From contig OY365818.1 in NCBI GenBank assembly GCA_959347315.1, positions 3,061,924-3,125,923 of the forward strand: a DNA stretch of 64,000 nt, read 5' to 3'. The notes beneath the pieces were generated by a model. It saw only the letters and a list, made by a program, of their open reading frames with translations, had not been told where the DNA came from and made no database searches. Positions 13,959 to 24,000 of the stretch are shown here, piece by piece. Numbering within the stretch: position 1 is the stretch's first letter; every line of letters starts with the position of its first letter. The translations under genes and the position numbers were made by a program. This stretch comes from Bimastos eiseni (taxonomy: Eukaryota > Annelida > Clitellata > Crassiclitellata > Lumbricidae).

Positions 13959-14479
13959 TAATAATAACAACAACAAGAATAATAATAGCAATAATAACAA
14001 TCATAAAAACAATAATAATAATACTGAACGCCATCATAATAATCAGAGTAATAAAAATAATAACAAAGGGTGTTTGATCAATTTCCTCATTAGCCATCCC
14101 TATCTTATAAGGCTTTAAATTACCAATGTCTGAAATCCTCAGACAATTACGTCAACTGCAAGCTCTTCCACAAACTGGAAAACTGTAAGCTTTACGTGAA
14201 CTAGTACATTAATTGTAGTACATTTGTTTTAGAACAAAGTTAAATAAATTCCTATAACGCATAATTCAATTGCACGATTTGCATAAGAAAACAAACTATT
14301 GTGAGCCCTGCTTCAAGTGCAATTTCTCTTATTGAAGCAATGGTCCATCTACACAACGACAGCTGCCTAGATATGTTTTTTCAGAATTCTGTAGTAAGAC
14401 TGAAAGCTTACCTAAATAATAATTTCAAAAAACCACCACACTGAGCAGTTGCAACCGCTTGGTTATACCGGATTGTCAT
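3514..14479 (-). CDS. Bestrophin A, calcium-activated anion channel (11 exons, 713 aa)
   Basis: Coding exons in order: 14479-14412, 13076-12966, 12388-12087, 11392-11238, 10477-10400, 9707-9570, 9091-9011, 8481-8330, 7875-7792, 6406-6327, 4406-3514. All junctions are GT-AG and phase-consistent, giving 2142 nt. The start MTIRY matches the conserved bestrophin N-terminus (human MTITY). Other family signatures are WEGSVYK, LGFYVQRVINR, PWPNRL, RRTIMRY, RRFP and the acidic Ca2+-binding cluster FGDDDDDF (residues 293-300). By human BEST1 numbering the neck residues I76, F80, F84 and aperture residue I205 are present. The family forms pentameric, Ca2+-gated Cl-/HCO3- channels in plasma or internal membranes. 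After about residue 361 the tail is lineage-specific: a basic stretch (exon 10), then an exon with 26 octapeptide repeats (EQRPSTSA consensus) and a helical-looking end (LTQQES...ELRELRK). Exons 9 and 10 are too short to find by open frame alone and rest on phase and on matching exons in copy B. A possible polyA signal (AATAAA, minus) is at 3003-2998. Confidence 0.93.
3620..4245 (-). repeat. 24-bp coding minisatellite in the last exon of bestrophin A
   Basis: About 26 tandem 24-bp units encode an octapeptide with consensus EQRPSTSA (variants EQQPGTSA, EQRPSISA, EQQPSTLV, EQRPSTSD). The array stays in frame, being a multiple of three without stops, and substitutions scatter over the units. The equivalent exon of bestrophin B (18259-18006) has only one related stretch (KPSTSAGQ), so the array expanded after duplication or shrank in B. 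Because 24 bp contains no stop in several frames, long antisense frames also span the array; these are shadows. Confidence 0.95.
4482..4610. mobile_element. MITE-like family 1, copy 2 (one end degraded)
   Basis: Same orientation as 2239-2380. The internal ggggga-cgt...cgtgtcccc segment and the right end (cgggatcgccgc) are clear, while the left end has diverged. It lies in the last intron of bestrophin A. Confidence 0.7.
4965..5443. mobile_element. ~480-bp non-autonomous DNA transposon, family 2, copy 1
   Basis: The ends form a terminal inverted repeat of about 28 bp with mismatches: ggggccgtccacatattacg at the left and cgtacataatatatggatgg at the right. The inside is AT-rich and non-coding. 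A second, inverted and truncated copy is at 24187-24612. Both sit in bestrophin introns but at different places (A last intron, B intron 4), so they inserted independently. Confidence 0.75.
5937..6220. repeat. 15-bp minisatellite
   Basis: About 14 imperfect units of the type aattggaaatgaggc, dense from about 6021. It abuts (ATT)n microsatellite DNA at 5560-6000 and lies just 3' (gene sense) of bestrophin A exon 10. Confidence 0.9.
6531..6750 (+). mobile_element. tRNA-derived SINE, family 1, copy 1
   Basis: The head resembles a tRNA: an A-box-like tggccgattggttagagcgg is followed about 50 bp on by a B-box ggttcgatccc. The body contains gtgtaggga, caattgctttgcagtacaact and agcaaaagatgttggaagaa. 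Other copies: 6984-7182 (-), 8020-8200 (+), 22605-22798 (-), 34264-34470 (+). Confidence 0.85.
6984..7182 (-). mobile_element. tRNA-derived SINE, family 1, copy 2
   Basis: Reverse complement of the 6531-6750 element. The tRNA-like head lies at 7100-7182 and the tail ends near the gcccttcttccaacatttct motif. The nearby inverted copy 1 makes an inverted pair about 230 bp apart. Confidence 0.85.
8020..8200 (+). mobile_element. tRNA-derived SINE, family 1, copy 3
   Basis: Head ggtggccgattggttagagc at 8029, then the conserved gtgtagagaccttgaacaag body. The B-box region has degraded (gcgggtagaccctcg). It lies in intron 8 of bestrophin A. Confidence 0.8.
11475..11535. repeat. (AGT)n microsatellite
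   Basis: About 20 near-perfect trinucleotide units in intron 3 of bestrophin A. It is followed by degenerate ATT runs to 11620. A telomere-like but irregular run (ccctaacccaaaccc) is at 11895-11920. Confidence 0.95.
12622..12715. repeat. Dispersed repeat shared with 1-95
   Basis: Strong match to the first bases of the window in the same orientation. It lies in intron 2 of bestrophin A and has no visible coding or terminal repeats. Confidence 0.5.
13285..13735. repeat. (ATA)n / (AAC)n microsatellite block
   Basis: A long run of ATA, ATG and AAC trinucleotides in intron 1 of bestrophin A. A second AAT-rich block is at 13905-14060. These generate long poly-Ile, poly-Leu and poly-Asn frames that are not genes. 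Confidence 0.95.
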
Positions 14480-15192
14480 TTTCTACTGATCAAACTGAAA
14501 CAATAGGTTAGCAATCAGTCATCAATCAGAACTTGTTTACGGACCTAATACAACATTGCAAGGCTGCAAGCTGCCGTTCAACCGATGAAGGCATAATTGT
14601 AGAATAGGCCTTCGCTTCGGCAAGGCAATCTGTTCGGGCGTCACCTTAGCCAATAAATTGAGAGTTTTGTGGGTTTATTTGAAAGTTTGAACACTATAGC
14701 TTCCACCAAGCATAAGATAAAGCAACACGGTTTAAGACGCGGATAAATCTTCTGTGGCCGAAAATTCGGCCCAGAAATAAGCGAAAATTGTACAGAATTT
14801 AGCGCGTATTAAAAGCACCTAAAATTTATAATAAACAATTTTCCGTCGTGAGGGTCGGTGAGGGTCAGGTTAGGCATCGTGAGGGTCGTTTAGGGTTGAG
14901 GTTAGTGCCGATTTTAGACATATTCGAAGAACTTTAGGACGCATGATTAATTTTTGGTTCATTTAGGGAGAACTTTCGACCGCAGAAGCTCCACGCTTAC
15001 GACGCCGCCACAAGTTTAAACCATTTGTACGAACTGATTAATTTTGATGATATTTCATTGAATTATTAGCGTATTTTACTATTTTCTAAAGTTACATAAT
15101 CTGAAGAGACGACAGAATATATTTAATACAAGTAAATTAAATAATCAAGTATGTAATGAGTTCGAAATATAAAATAATAAGTCATAATTTAC

Positions 15193-15320
15193 TGAAAAAT
15201 ACGCCACTCCAAACGCAGACGACACGAAACACTAATTTCTTGGGTGACCCACCAACGACCTCAAATTTATAACCCACAGATCCGTTTTAGTTTACTTTTT
15301 AAGTGAGTAAGTGAATGTGA
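15193..15320 (-). promoter_or_regulatory. Candidate 5' UTR exon and promoter of bestrophin A
   Basis: A block around 15200-15230 (agcagacgac core, reading aaacgcagacgacacgaa on +) is conserved with 28440-28470, upstream of bestrophin B. In both, the minus-strand block is followed by a splice-donor sequence (GTAAAT here, GTAAGT in B). A TATA-like GGGTTATAAATT lies at about 15265-15275 in A. I infer a non-coding first exon beginning near here, about 0.7 kb before the start codon at 14479. Confidence 0.45.
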
Positions 15321-15329
15321 TAATCTGCA

Positions 15330-16300
15330 ATTGCAGAGCCAACGTATTCATTTCAAAGCTCAAGCCAGCGTATTCATTTCAAGGCTCAAACACGCTTTAA
15401 TAAAAACTAAATCATTAACAAACAAGTTTAGCGAGTATATTTTGATTCTATGGAAGAAATATTACTTCGTCGTTATTCAGTCAAAATTTTATGAATCTTG
15501 TTTACGCAGGAATTGTAGACAAAATGTACAACTGTTGATGAAAATCAATCGTGCATTGCTAAGATCGTGGCCGTAAATCCCAAATTAAAACGTCATTCGA
15601 ATGTTAATCGCAGTAGGCCCTACGTAATTTAACTGCCCGACGGTCTTACTGCATATCTTCTCAAGGGGGTTGCCCCAAAACTTGCATAACATATCGTCAA
15701 ACTTTTTAGCATCTCTACCTCTCTTTTTGTGTTCTGACGCAGTGGTAAACTAGCACTAACTTATTTAAATTCAATTCAATATTCGTTTAATGCTAATATC
15801 AAGCTGACACAACCGCAACTTAATTTAGGCTACAATTAGGCCTACATTCACGCTGTTACACGTAATAATTTATATGGGCCTACAAACACCGGTGCCAAGG
15901 GTTGCTTAGTCCTTACCCTTCGACAGAAGCCGTCTTTCGGCCTATCTCATCATCCTAAAATAGAAAGATTCATCGCGATCCGTAGCTTACATCCATTCTT
16001 GCCACGCCGCATTCCAATCAGGAATTCATAGATCAATGTGCCTTGCGACCAGAGGTGCAAAAAACCAAGATTTTTTAAAATCAACATTTTTTTGCTATTG
16101 TTTTTTGTTTTTAGTTTTCCTTTGGATTTTGTGACAACAGTTTTGTTATAAAAAGTATCAAACACAGCATTAAAAAGAGTTCCAACTCGTTTATATCATT
16201 AATTTAGCTTGATTTCCGACTGAATAATCAATATAATTAGTAATAGTAATATTATAATAGTAATATTAGTAAATTAAAAAATAAATTAAAAAGCAAAAAA
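15330..16300. other. Intergenic, no gene seen
   Basis: AT-rich DNA between the two duplicated segments. No exon-like frame is supported on either strand. T-rich and A-rich runs at 16065-16360 resemble a degenerate inverted pair. Confidence 0.5.
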
Positions 16301-16389
16301 CAAAAAAATTGCCACTTTTGTTTTTTTGTAAAAAACCAAAAGAACAAATAACCAAAAAACCAATATGTTTGCAACCCTGCTTGCGACTA

Positions 16390-16540
16390 GCGGGTTCAAA
16401 CTCAGCAGCCTTCATTGTCATGACCAGCAACCTATTAGAACTCATTCAAGACAACCAATATATCAATACGATATCCCTAGACTTCACCAAAGCCTTTGAC
16501 ACGGTCGGGTACGCATATCTGGCTGAGCAGAGAATCCACT
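16390..16540 (+). pseudogene. Non-LTR retrotransposon reverse transcriptase fragment
   Basis: The frame encodes a short RT segment: GSNSAAF, then LLELIQDNQYINTISLDFTKAFDTV. The ISLDFxKAFDTV motif is RT motif A of LINEs (SLDFSKAFDTV in relatives) with a catalytic Asp. The frame loses LINE similarity after about 16520 and the rest of the element is absent, so it is a dead fragment. It sits between the two bestrophin segments. Confidence 0.8.
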
Positions 16541-16860
16541 GCGGATTGCATGTGTCAAGGCCTACACGTAGGTTACATCAATAACCATTAATAAATAATT
16601 AATAATAATTATAACAATAATACAAACAATAATAATAATGACAACGCAATTTAAAAAGTGCTCGCATCGGCCAACTGGGCAAGTATTGAGCCATTTTTTC
16701 AGGCGATCGCAACCACGGAACCAAAAACAATTGATCCAATTGGGCAACCATTAATAATAACGCCAGCACAGATCAATGTTTTGACCTGGGCCCCTTAAAT
16801 TTCAAAATTCTCATATCCAAATAAAAATCTTTCCACATGCAATTGACTGGTCAGACATGC

Positions 16861-16990
16861 AGGGGCGGCAATCCCGGGGACAAGTTCCCCTCACCCTTTA
16901 CAGAGAGGGCACAAGTTGTACGTGTCCCCCCACATTTCCTACCCCTCTCTTTGGGTGTCCCTCCACCTGTCAAACGAGATCACCGCCTCT
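16861..16990. mobile_element. MITE-like family 1, copy 3
   Basis: Inverted relative to copy 1. It begins aggggcggcaatcccgggg and ends cgagatcaccgcctctgc. It marks the outer edge of bestrophin segment B, since clear homology with segment A resumes about 80 bp further on. Confidence 0.85.
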
Positions 16991-18005
16991 GCAGATATGC
17001 TGACATGACCGAGAATCAGGAATTAACAGGTATATCACATTGAGGACGAACTCAACCACGTGTCGAAGTGGGCAAGATGTTGCATAGATTCACTTAAATT
17101 CAGTTATAACTAATAAGTAATTCTGTTGAGACAAAAGAGGTGATGAAGTCTTCAATGAGGAATATTGAAGAACTATATTCATTTACATTCTGTTAAAGAT
17201 CAGATTGCACGATAGTCTAGTGGTTAGCGAACTGAAGTGTCAATCAATAAGTTGGGATTAAGATCAAAGTCATAACAAAGTTGCTTTGAGATTTGCTCCA
17301 GAGCCCCTATGTCACTGGGCTATAACGAGTAGGCACACATTGGAGTACCCTGTCAGTTGGAAGATACGATGGGGAGAGAGGACTGGGAACCCACCCTCCT
17401 TTGCCGAGGTTATTAAGTAGCCTAAACATGTACTTCATACCTCTAATACAGCACTGCTCGTCCTTCTGTTAACTCTTAGTCCATAATATATTATAATCAA
17501 CAAGACATGAAATCATGCAAAACTCTCTTGCATATGAATGAAACTGATGAAAAACAAGAAACCTAACGCTTATACAAAAATATACTTAATACGACTAAAA
17601 GCTATTTAATAGTTCATATGCATCCTGAAACATTTGCACATCGGCTGTCAATAAGACGCCCGTTGGGAAATAGACTTTTTTCCGAAAGAGGAACAAAGAT
17701 ATCAGAAAGCGTTGTTATACAAGGTTGAATGTCACGATAAACAGTCCTTAGGACATTCATGACAAGAATAAAAAGCCAATAAACGCCGCTTTAACAAAGA
17801 ACTTGACCTTCTAAAACAGAGAAAACTTTTAAAGTTCAAGTGAAGTCTGTACCCAAATCCTGATAGTTTCAGACCCGTGCTACTTAGAGGTCATTATATT
17901 CCCAATGAAATATACAATCATTCAATTCATTAGAGTGGGTAGAGGCACTGCAACAAACATTCCAAGCATGCACCTCTGGCCGCAACACAAACGAGAGAGC
18001 TGCGT

Positions 18006-21000
18006 CTACTTCCGAAGTTCCCTAAGTTCATCATGGATTTTGGCCATCAAATCGCTTTCCTGTTGAGTGAGGAGCATACTATCGGAAGCAGTATTCTGCT
18101 GCGGTCCATCTGACGCACTCGGCACTTGTCCAGCTGAAGTACTTGGCTTAAGTTCCACAGGCTCTTGCCCAGCTGACTGCTGCACATCCGGGCTTGAGGG
18201 CTTGATCGGAAAATTCAGGCCTCTGATACTAGATACCCCTTCAGGGAGCACCACGCTTTCTAAAAGATTTAAAACATTACATGCAACCTTGGTAAATGCA
18301 CACAATATGAATCATTACGTTAGGGAAGAGCTAATACTTCAGTAGCCAGATTGAAATATTCATATAATCATTGCAGAGATTTATTTGGCATCCTTTCAAG
18401 GTTACTATTGACGCACTTGAAAGTATATTTATATTTTAAAAAATACATATAAGAACTATGCACAAGTGAGTGCATTCTTTACATCGTCCAACTTATTATA
18501 CCAACACATATAATTGGTTTGCATGAGATTAAATACAAACGGTTTAAGAAGCCCTCAAGTCATATGAACCAACAAATCATGTGCTGATGTTATCAGGCCA
18601 TGAGTTTTAGAGTAAGACAACAGTAAGGGGTTGGAGCAAACTTATCTGCAGTGGAGCCAGTCAGTTCCAGAGGGCGACATAGGATTGGGGGCAGTTGATG
18701 ACAAGACAAATAAATTATCATTATTATCATTTATTAAACACAACTAGCCAGTGACTAAGTGTCAATTGGGAATGAAGCAGTTGCTCCAGGTCATCACAAC
18801 ACAGTGGTGACCTTGGTGGCCATAGAGTAATGGTGAATACACTTGGGTGCATAGCTGAGGAACCGAGTTCGAGACCAGTATACCTCGTAAGGTTGACTAG
18901 TCCTTCCTTCACCGGGCGGTGGCATTTGTTAAAATGCGATGTATAACATAATGGGTGCCCTGCATGACTGCCGACGGATAAATTCGACTCCTGTAACAAC
19001 TTGTCATCATTCGTTCATACGGTGTTTGTAATCACACTGTGGTTTATCGGCTTGAAATTAAATGATTATTATTATTACTATTATTATTATGATTATTATT
19101 ATTATTGCTATAGTAAACAACCTGGGGAGGCTAGAACATTTGATACTATCGTCGTTAAGAATAATTATTCCTCAAACTTCACTTTCTGAGAACCAACCTC
19201 TGCTCTCGGTTGTTTCAGATATAATCGATTTCTTGTGTCGATAAAGTTTCTTGACACGAAGGCTCGCGTTGCTATAAGGGCATAAAAAAGTAAACAAAAT
19301 AGGGAAAGAAAGCACTCTGAGAAAATATTTTTTAGTGAAACCATTGACTAGGGAGGGTTAAGTGAAGTTAATTATTCATCAACCATGTTTATTGTGTCTT
19401 ACTCTCAATAAAGTTGCAATTTTAATCGAATTCTAATTCGATTGCGAGAATACTGTACTCATAATGATTTCATATTTAGCAATACTTGATGTTTGTACAA
19501 TATAGTACAAACATCAGTTTGACACACCTTGATGTTTGTACACCGGAGTACAAACATCAAATATTACAAAATATGAAATCAATACGAATGCAGCATTCTC
19601 GTAATAGAATTATAATTCAACACAGCTGAAAAATAGATTTTATTTCCATTGTTCCCTTACCTTCTTTGTCTTTTCGACATCGTCTTAATGTTTACGCATT
19701 TCTTGCCTTCTCAGCTGTGGCAATTGCGCGTCATTTCTTATTCACTTTAACCCAATTTCGCACTTACTCCTCCTATTCATGAGTTTGTGTGTGCTAAATG
19801 ATTGACAACTGCAGTGTCATCTATGTTAGCCTCACTCTTGAGTCTTGAGTCAGGCCCGCCGAAAGAGGGAAGTAGAGGCAAACTACAGTTACCTGATTTG
19901 AGCAAGTAGCTGAATTGCAATAACCTGTTGATTGTAATTAAAATTAAACCAATTAAAATTCTCAGTTATTCCTTGAAAAGTTAAAACACGAACCTCACTA
20001 TCCTAGTGCTTGAGGTATCTCTCATGGTATCATGTGACGTCTCCAGAGGAACAAATGCCTGCTTGTTTGCTGGAATTCTGCAAACAAAGAGTACACAATT
20101 CGGAGCAGTGTATTCTGTAAGAGGCATTCTATAGCTTGACAATAACTATCATATTTCAATTGATTATGAAGGCAAAATTCGGTAATGAAATATTACAGCC
20201 ACTGCTACTGCAAAAAACCACCAATACTAAATACTACTTCTGCACTTGCTCATCGGCCATATTGGTCAACTGATCGACTGCTTCGTCATTTCGATGGATA
20301 TTTTCATCCAAAATGCAGAATTTGCACAGTAACTTCGACTATGTTGGAGTTTTATGGTGATCGATATGCATACCGGAATTACTCTTTCTGAAATAGGTCG
20401 CTTAGCACATTTTGTAATAAATTACTTGATAATTATTGGTCTATTCTGCAAGCACTTGAAAACCTATTCTTTTTGATAGTTGTCTGGAGCTGGCAGCTCG
20501 GGGGTTCTGAAGAGTTTCTTTTAGAGTGGCGCAATACAAATTTACGATTACAGGGCAATCTTTTTGGTAATAGACGAAGTGCATAGTAGGAAAGTGAGCC
20601 GTTGCTAGTACAGCAGCAAAATTAAAGAAGTGACTGTCTTACTCCACGCCAATTGCTGAGCCAAGGAAGATGTCTTTCCTGTAGGTGGCAGCAGCCGCCG
20701 TGTACGGTATGTCAAAGTCGACGAGATCCCAGTGCTGGTCCTTCAAGATGTCCGGAACTTTCATTAACATCTCATCAACAATCATGTAGGATTCCTAAAG
20801 CGGAGCACAATGCAGTTCCAGTGGAAGCACCATGTCGCATGAATGAACTCAGGGCGGGCACTTGTTTCCCTATCCTAGGCACAGTCGTTGTGCCAAGTTT
20901 CAGTGGAACAAGAGCTGATCCTTAAGCTATCCGTCTCCCATGCCTCGTGTATCTACTACAGAAGAACCAATAAGAAGCTAGGATATTGTGGACTCGATGA

Positions 21001-24000
21001 CCTGGTACTGCGTGTGCTGAGAAATTTGGAAGAATTACATTATATTTAGTGAAGTTTTCTAGGTGGTACATATGGCACCAAATTCTGTGACCAAATTACT
21101 GCCCAATAGCGAGGGGTTTGAACTCTTGGTTGATAGCCCACAACGTCAACCAGACTGTCGTACACCACATTGGAGACCTTAAAATAATTGGATATTATGG
21201 AGACAGTAACGGGTATGAATTATGTCATTAGAGTTAATCGTCTCAGCCCCACAAAAGATAGAAAATACGAAAAACTTCAACTGCATTACAAGAATTTCTG
21301 TCTGTGCAAGTTATTTGAAAATCGAAATACTGTTGCGTACATGCAAGTGTCTGTCCACCAGCAGATTAATGTCAAAGTCGTCGTCATCTTCACCAAACGG
21401 ACTAAGCCCACTCTCTGCCACCTGAAATATTAGTAAACGTAATCAGTAAACGTAATCATAATCGTAAACTCCACATTTGTAAAGTGGTCGTAATCTCCAA
21501 ACTTCTAAAGCACGACTCTAAAGACAAGCGCAGGGCAACATCTTATTCACTACATCATTGCCACAAATAGCAGACATTATTTTCAGTTCAGCCTAAGACT
21601 ATTAGATCTGCTAGGGACACAATGTTGAAGCACTTTCTGGGGTTCGTAAAATGCACTATGTAATGGTAATGGTAAAATTTCAGTCTAAGTCTAGGGCTCC
21701 GTGAGGTGAAGACAAGAGTTCCGTGGAAAACCTTTAATGTGAACAAATGGAGACCTTTTGCATAACATCTGTGCATTACTTGGCATGCAAGAGAATTCAA
21801 ATGTCATTGATATCTGTGTTATTTTTCTGTCTCTAGGCCTATTAATCTAATCTTGGCCTAAACCTGTGATTGTCTGCATTCTCAAGCGTTTGTATACGTA
21901 CTACAGAATATGTTTAGTTCTGGACGGGAATCCGCAAAAAAATTATAAAGATCAAAAGGGTTTCACAGCCAAAAATAAATTGGGAACGCTGCTCTAAGGC
22001 GTTCGATGATAGGCTCATCCAGGCCGCCATCAGCATCGACACAAAACCCTTCCATCGGGGTTTCTCACTCCCGCCGCAGTTGGGGTTATAACCTCCGAAT
22101 CAGATTACATAAATGTTAACTCTACTTTGCCATTTAAAGATAACTGTAATTGCTTATCTCGCATTCTTTACAAGAACGCTTGCAGAATACAGATAAATCT
22201 CGACATCAAGTTCTTTAGGCACATAGTTCGCTCTAGAATGTACTGAACTAATCAGGCTTATTTATGTAGCGTCTGTGCAGCTTAACATTAACAAATATAA
22301 GATTTGATTTGCTATTAACTGCTGAGATACATGCATACGGGATGCATAAATTTCACTGCATTGCATCAGGATTCCGTTAAATTTTATTTTTATTAAGTTT
22401 TATCACCTTACAAGAAAGTTCCTCTGCACACTTAAAGCTGCCAAGAGACAATTGATAATAGTTTAATCACAGAAGGGCAGGTTCCGTCACCAGGCACTGG
22501 TAATGGTAACCAACTTTTGATTTTTTTAAATCTTGATTTTTGCACCCCTGATTGTACTAGGAAAGGTGCTACAGAAAGCTGCAAAATACAATACAATTTA
22601 AATTTGATATTGCCCTTCTTTCAAAAATGTTTGCTCAGAAGTTAGAAGTGCACACACGCTTCGACGACGCAATTGCAGTTGTACGCAGAGCAATTGTGCG
22701 AGAAGGATTTGCTCAAGGTCCCTATACACAGCAACTCCTCGGACGAGGGTCGAACCCACACACTCGTCACACACTGAGCATTGCGGGTCGGGGAAAACGT
22801 CTGCGCTGGACCACAGTGGAAGTCCTGGCTGGATGGTCAACCCAAAATCATAGACAGAGGAAGCCAGATTCTTAACCGCAGAGATTATCCGAGAGAAAAA
22901 ACAATCTGCCGGTCTGCCTTTACCGGTCTTCAAAGAAAGAATGCCTGAATCTCTGAGACACCTACCTTCAACCAACCCATGTAAAAGACAAACTGAAGGA
23001 TGGTGAAGAACGGGAAGTGTTTCTCGGCAGGAGCTCCCTCATCCAACTGATACCTTCCCAGCAGACAGGAAAGGCTGAATATGTATACGGCCAGACCAGC
23101 GACCTACAGAGAAAATGAATGTACATTATGAATACAAAAGCAGTAATTCATTCATTCATTACGAGAATTTATATAGCGCCCCTTCAAGGCTACTACTAAA
23201 GACGCAATGAGCACTGGATAATCACAATAACAACATCTGTTACAAAACGATATATACATAATACCATTAATTTATTTATTTATTAAATCATTCTTTCAGA
23301 GCATTTATATAGCACCTTTCTTGGTCAACTACACAGAAGCACAACCTCGGTCGAAAAGAATAGCCTCCAAGTGTGTATTGTATACACTCATGCTAGGCTA
23401 TGCATTTAATATTTACACTGAATAACTTGACACACCGGTTACTCCTAAGAGCCGCACTATAATCAGTTTCTAGTGTATAACAAAAGCAGGACTGTGAGGG
23501 TAAAGAAACCTGACCGAAAAATTCACATAACCTGAGTGTAACCCAGTGGAACTGAGACCCAGTCATAGGTGAACAGGGCGCTGCAACCTCCGCGAAAGGT
23601 ATTGATTTCCTGATACATTCAAAAGAAACAATTTTTCAGAAACTTTGAGATGTATAGAATCCAGAACAAAATGGCTTGCTTAACTATACAGAATAATCTC
23701 ACAGCGTGCGCTTCTGCCTTCTTCGACTGCACTTAGCCTACATTTCGCCACAGTCTGTGATCATCAGAAGAGAATAAACCAACTATAAAATTTTGATACC
23801 CATGATGTCCGATTTTTGAAAGATTTACCTTCCTTCGAGAACACCTCAGAACTCATTATATCTGACTGGCTATCTAACAGATCTTCATGTTTGTAATAGC
23901 AATAATAATAATAACAATGATGATGATGATGATGACGATGATAGGCCTAATACGGGTCATTCCGGACTTAATTTTCAACAATTGCTAATATTCAAGTACA

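Noticed and set aside
13450..14097. 215-codon poly-Ile/Leu frame
   Set aside because: Translation of ATA/AAC microsatellite; intronic.
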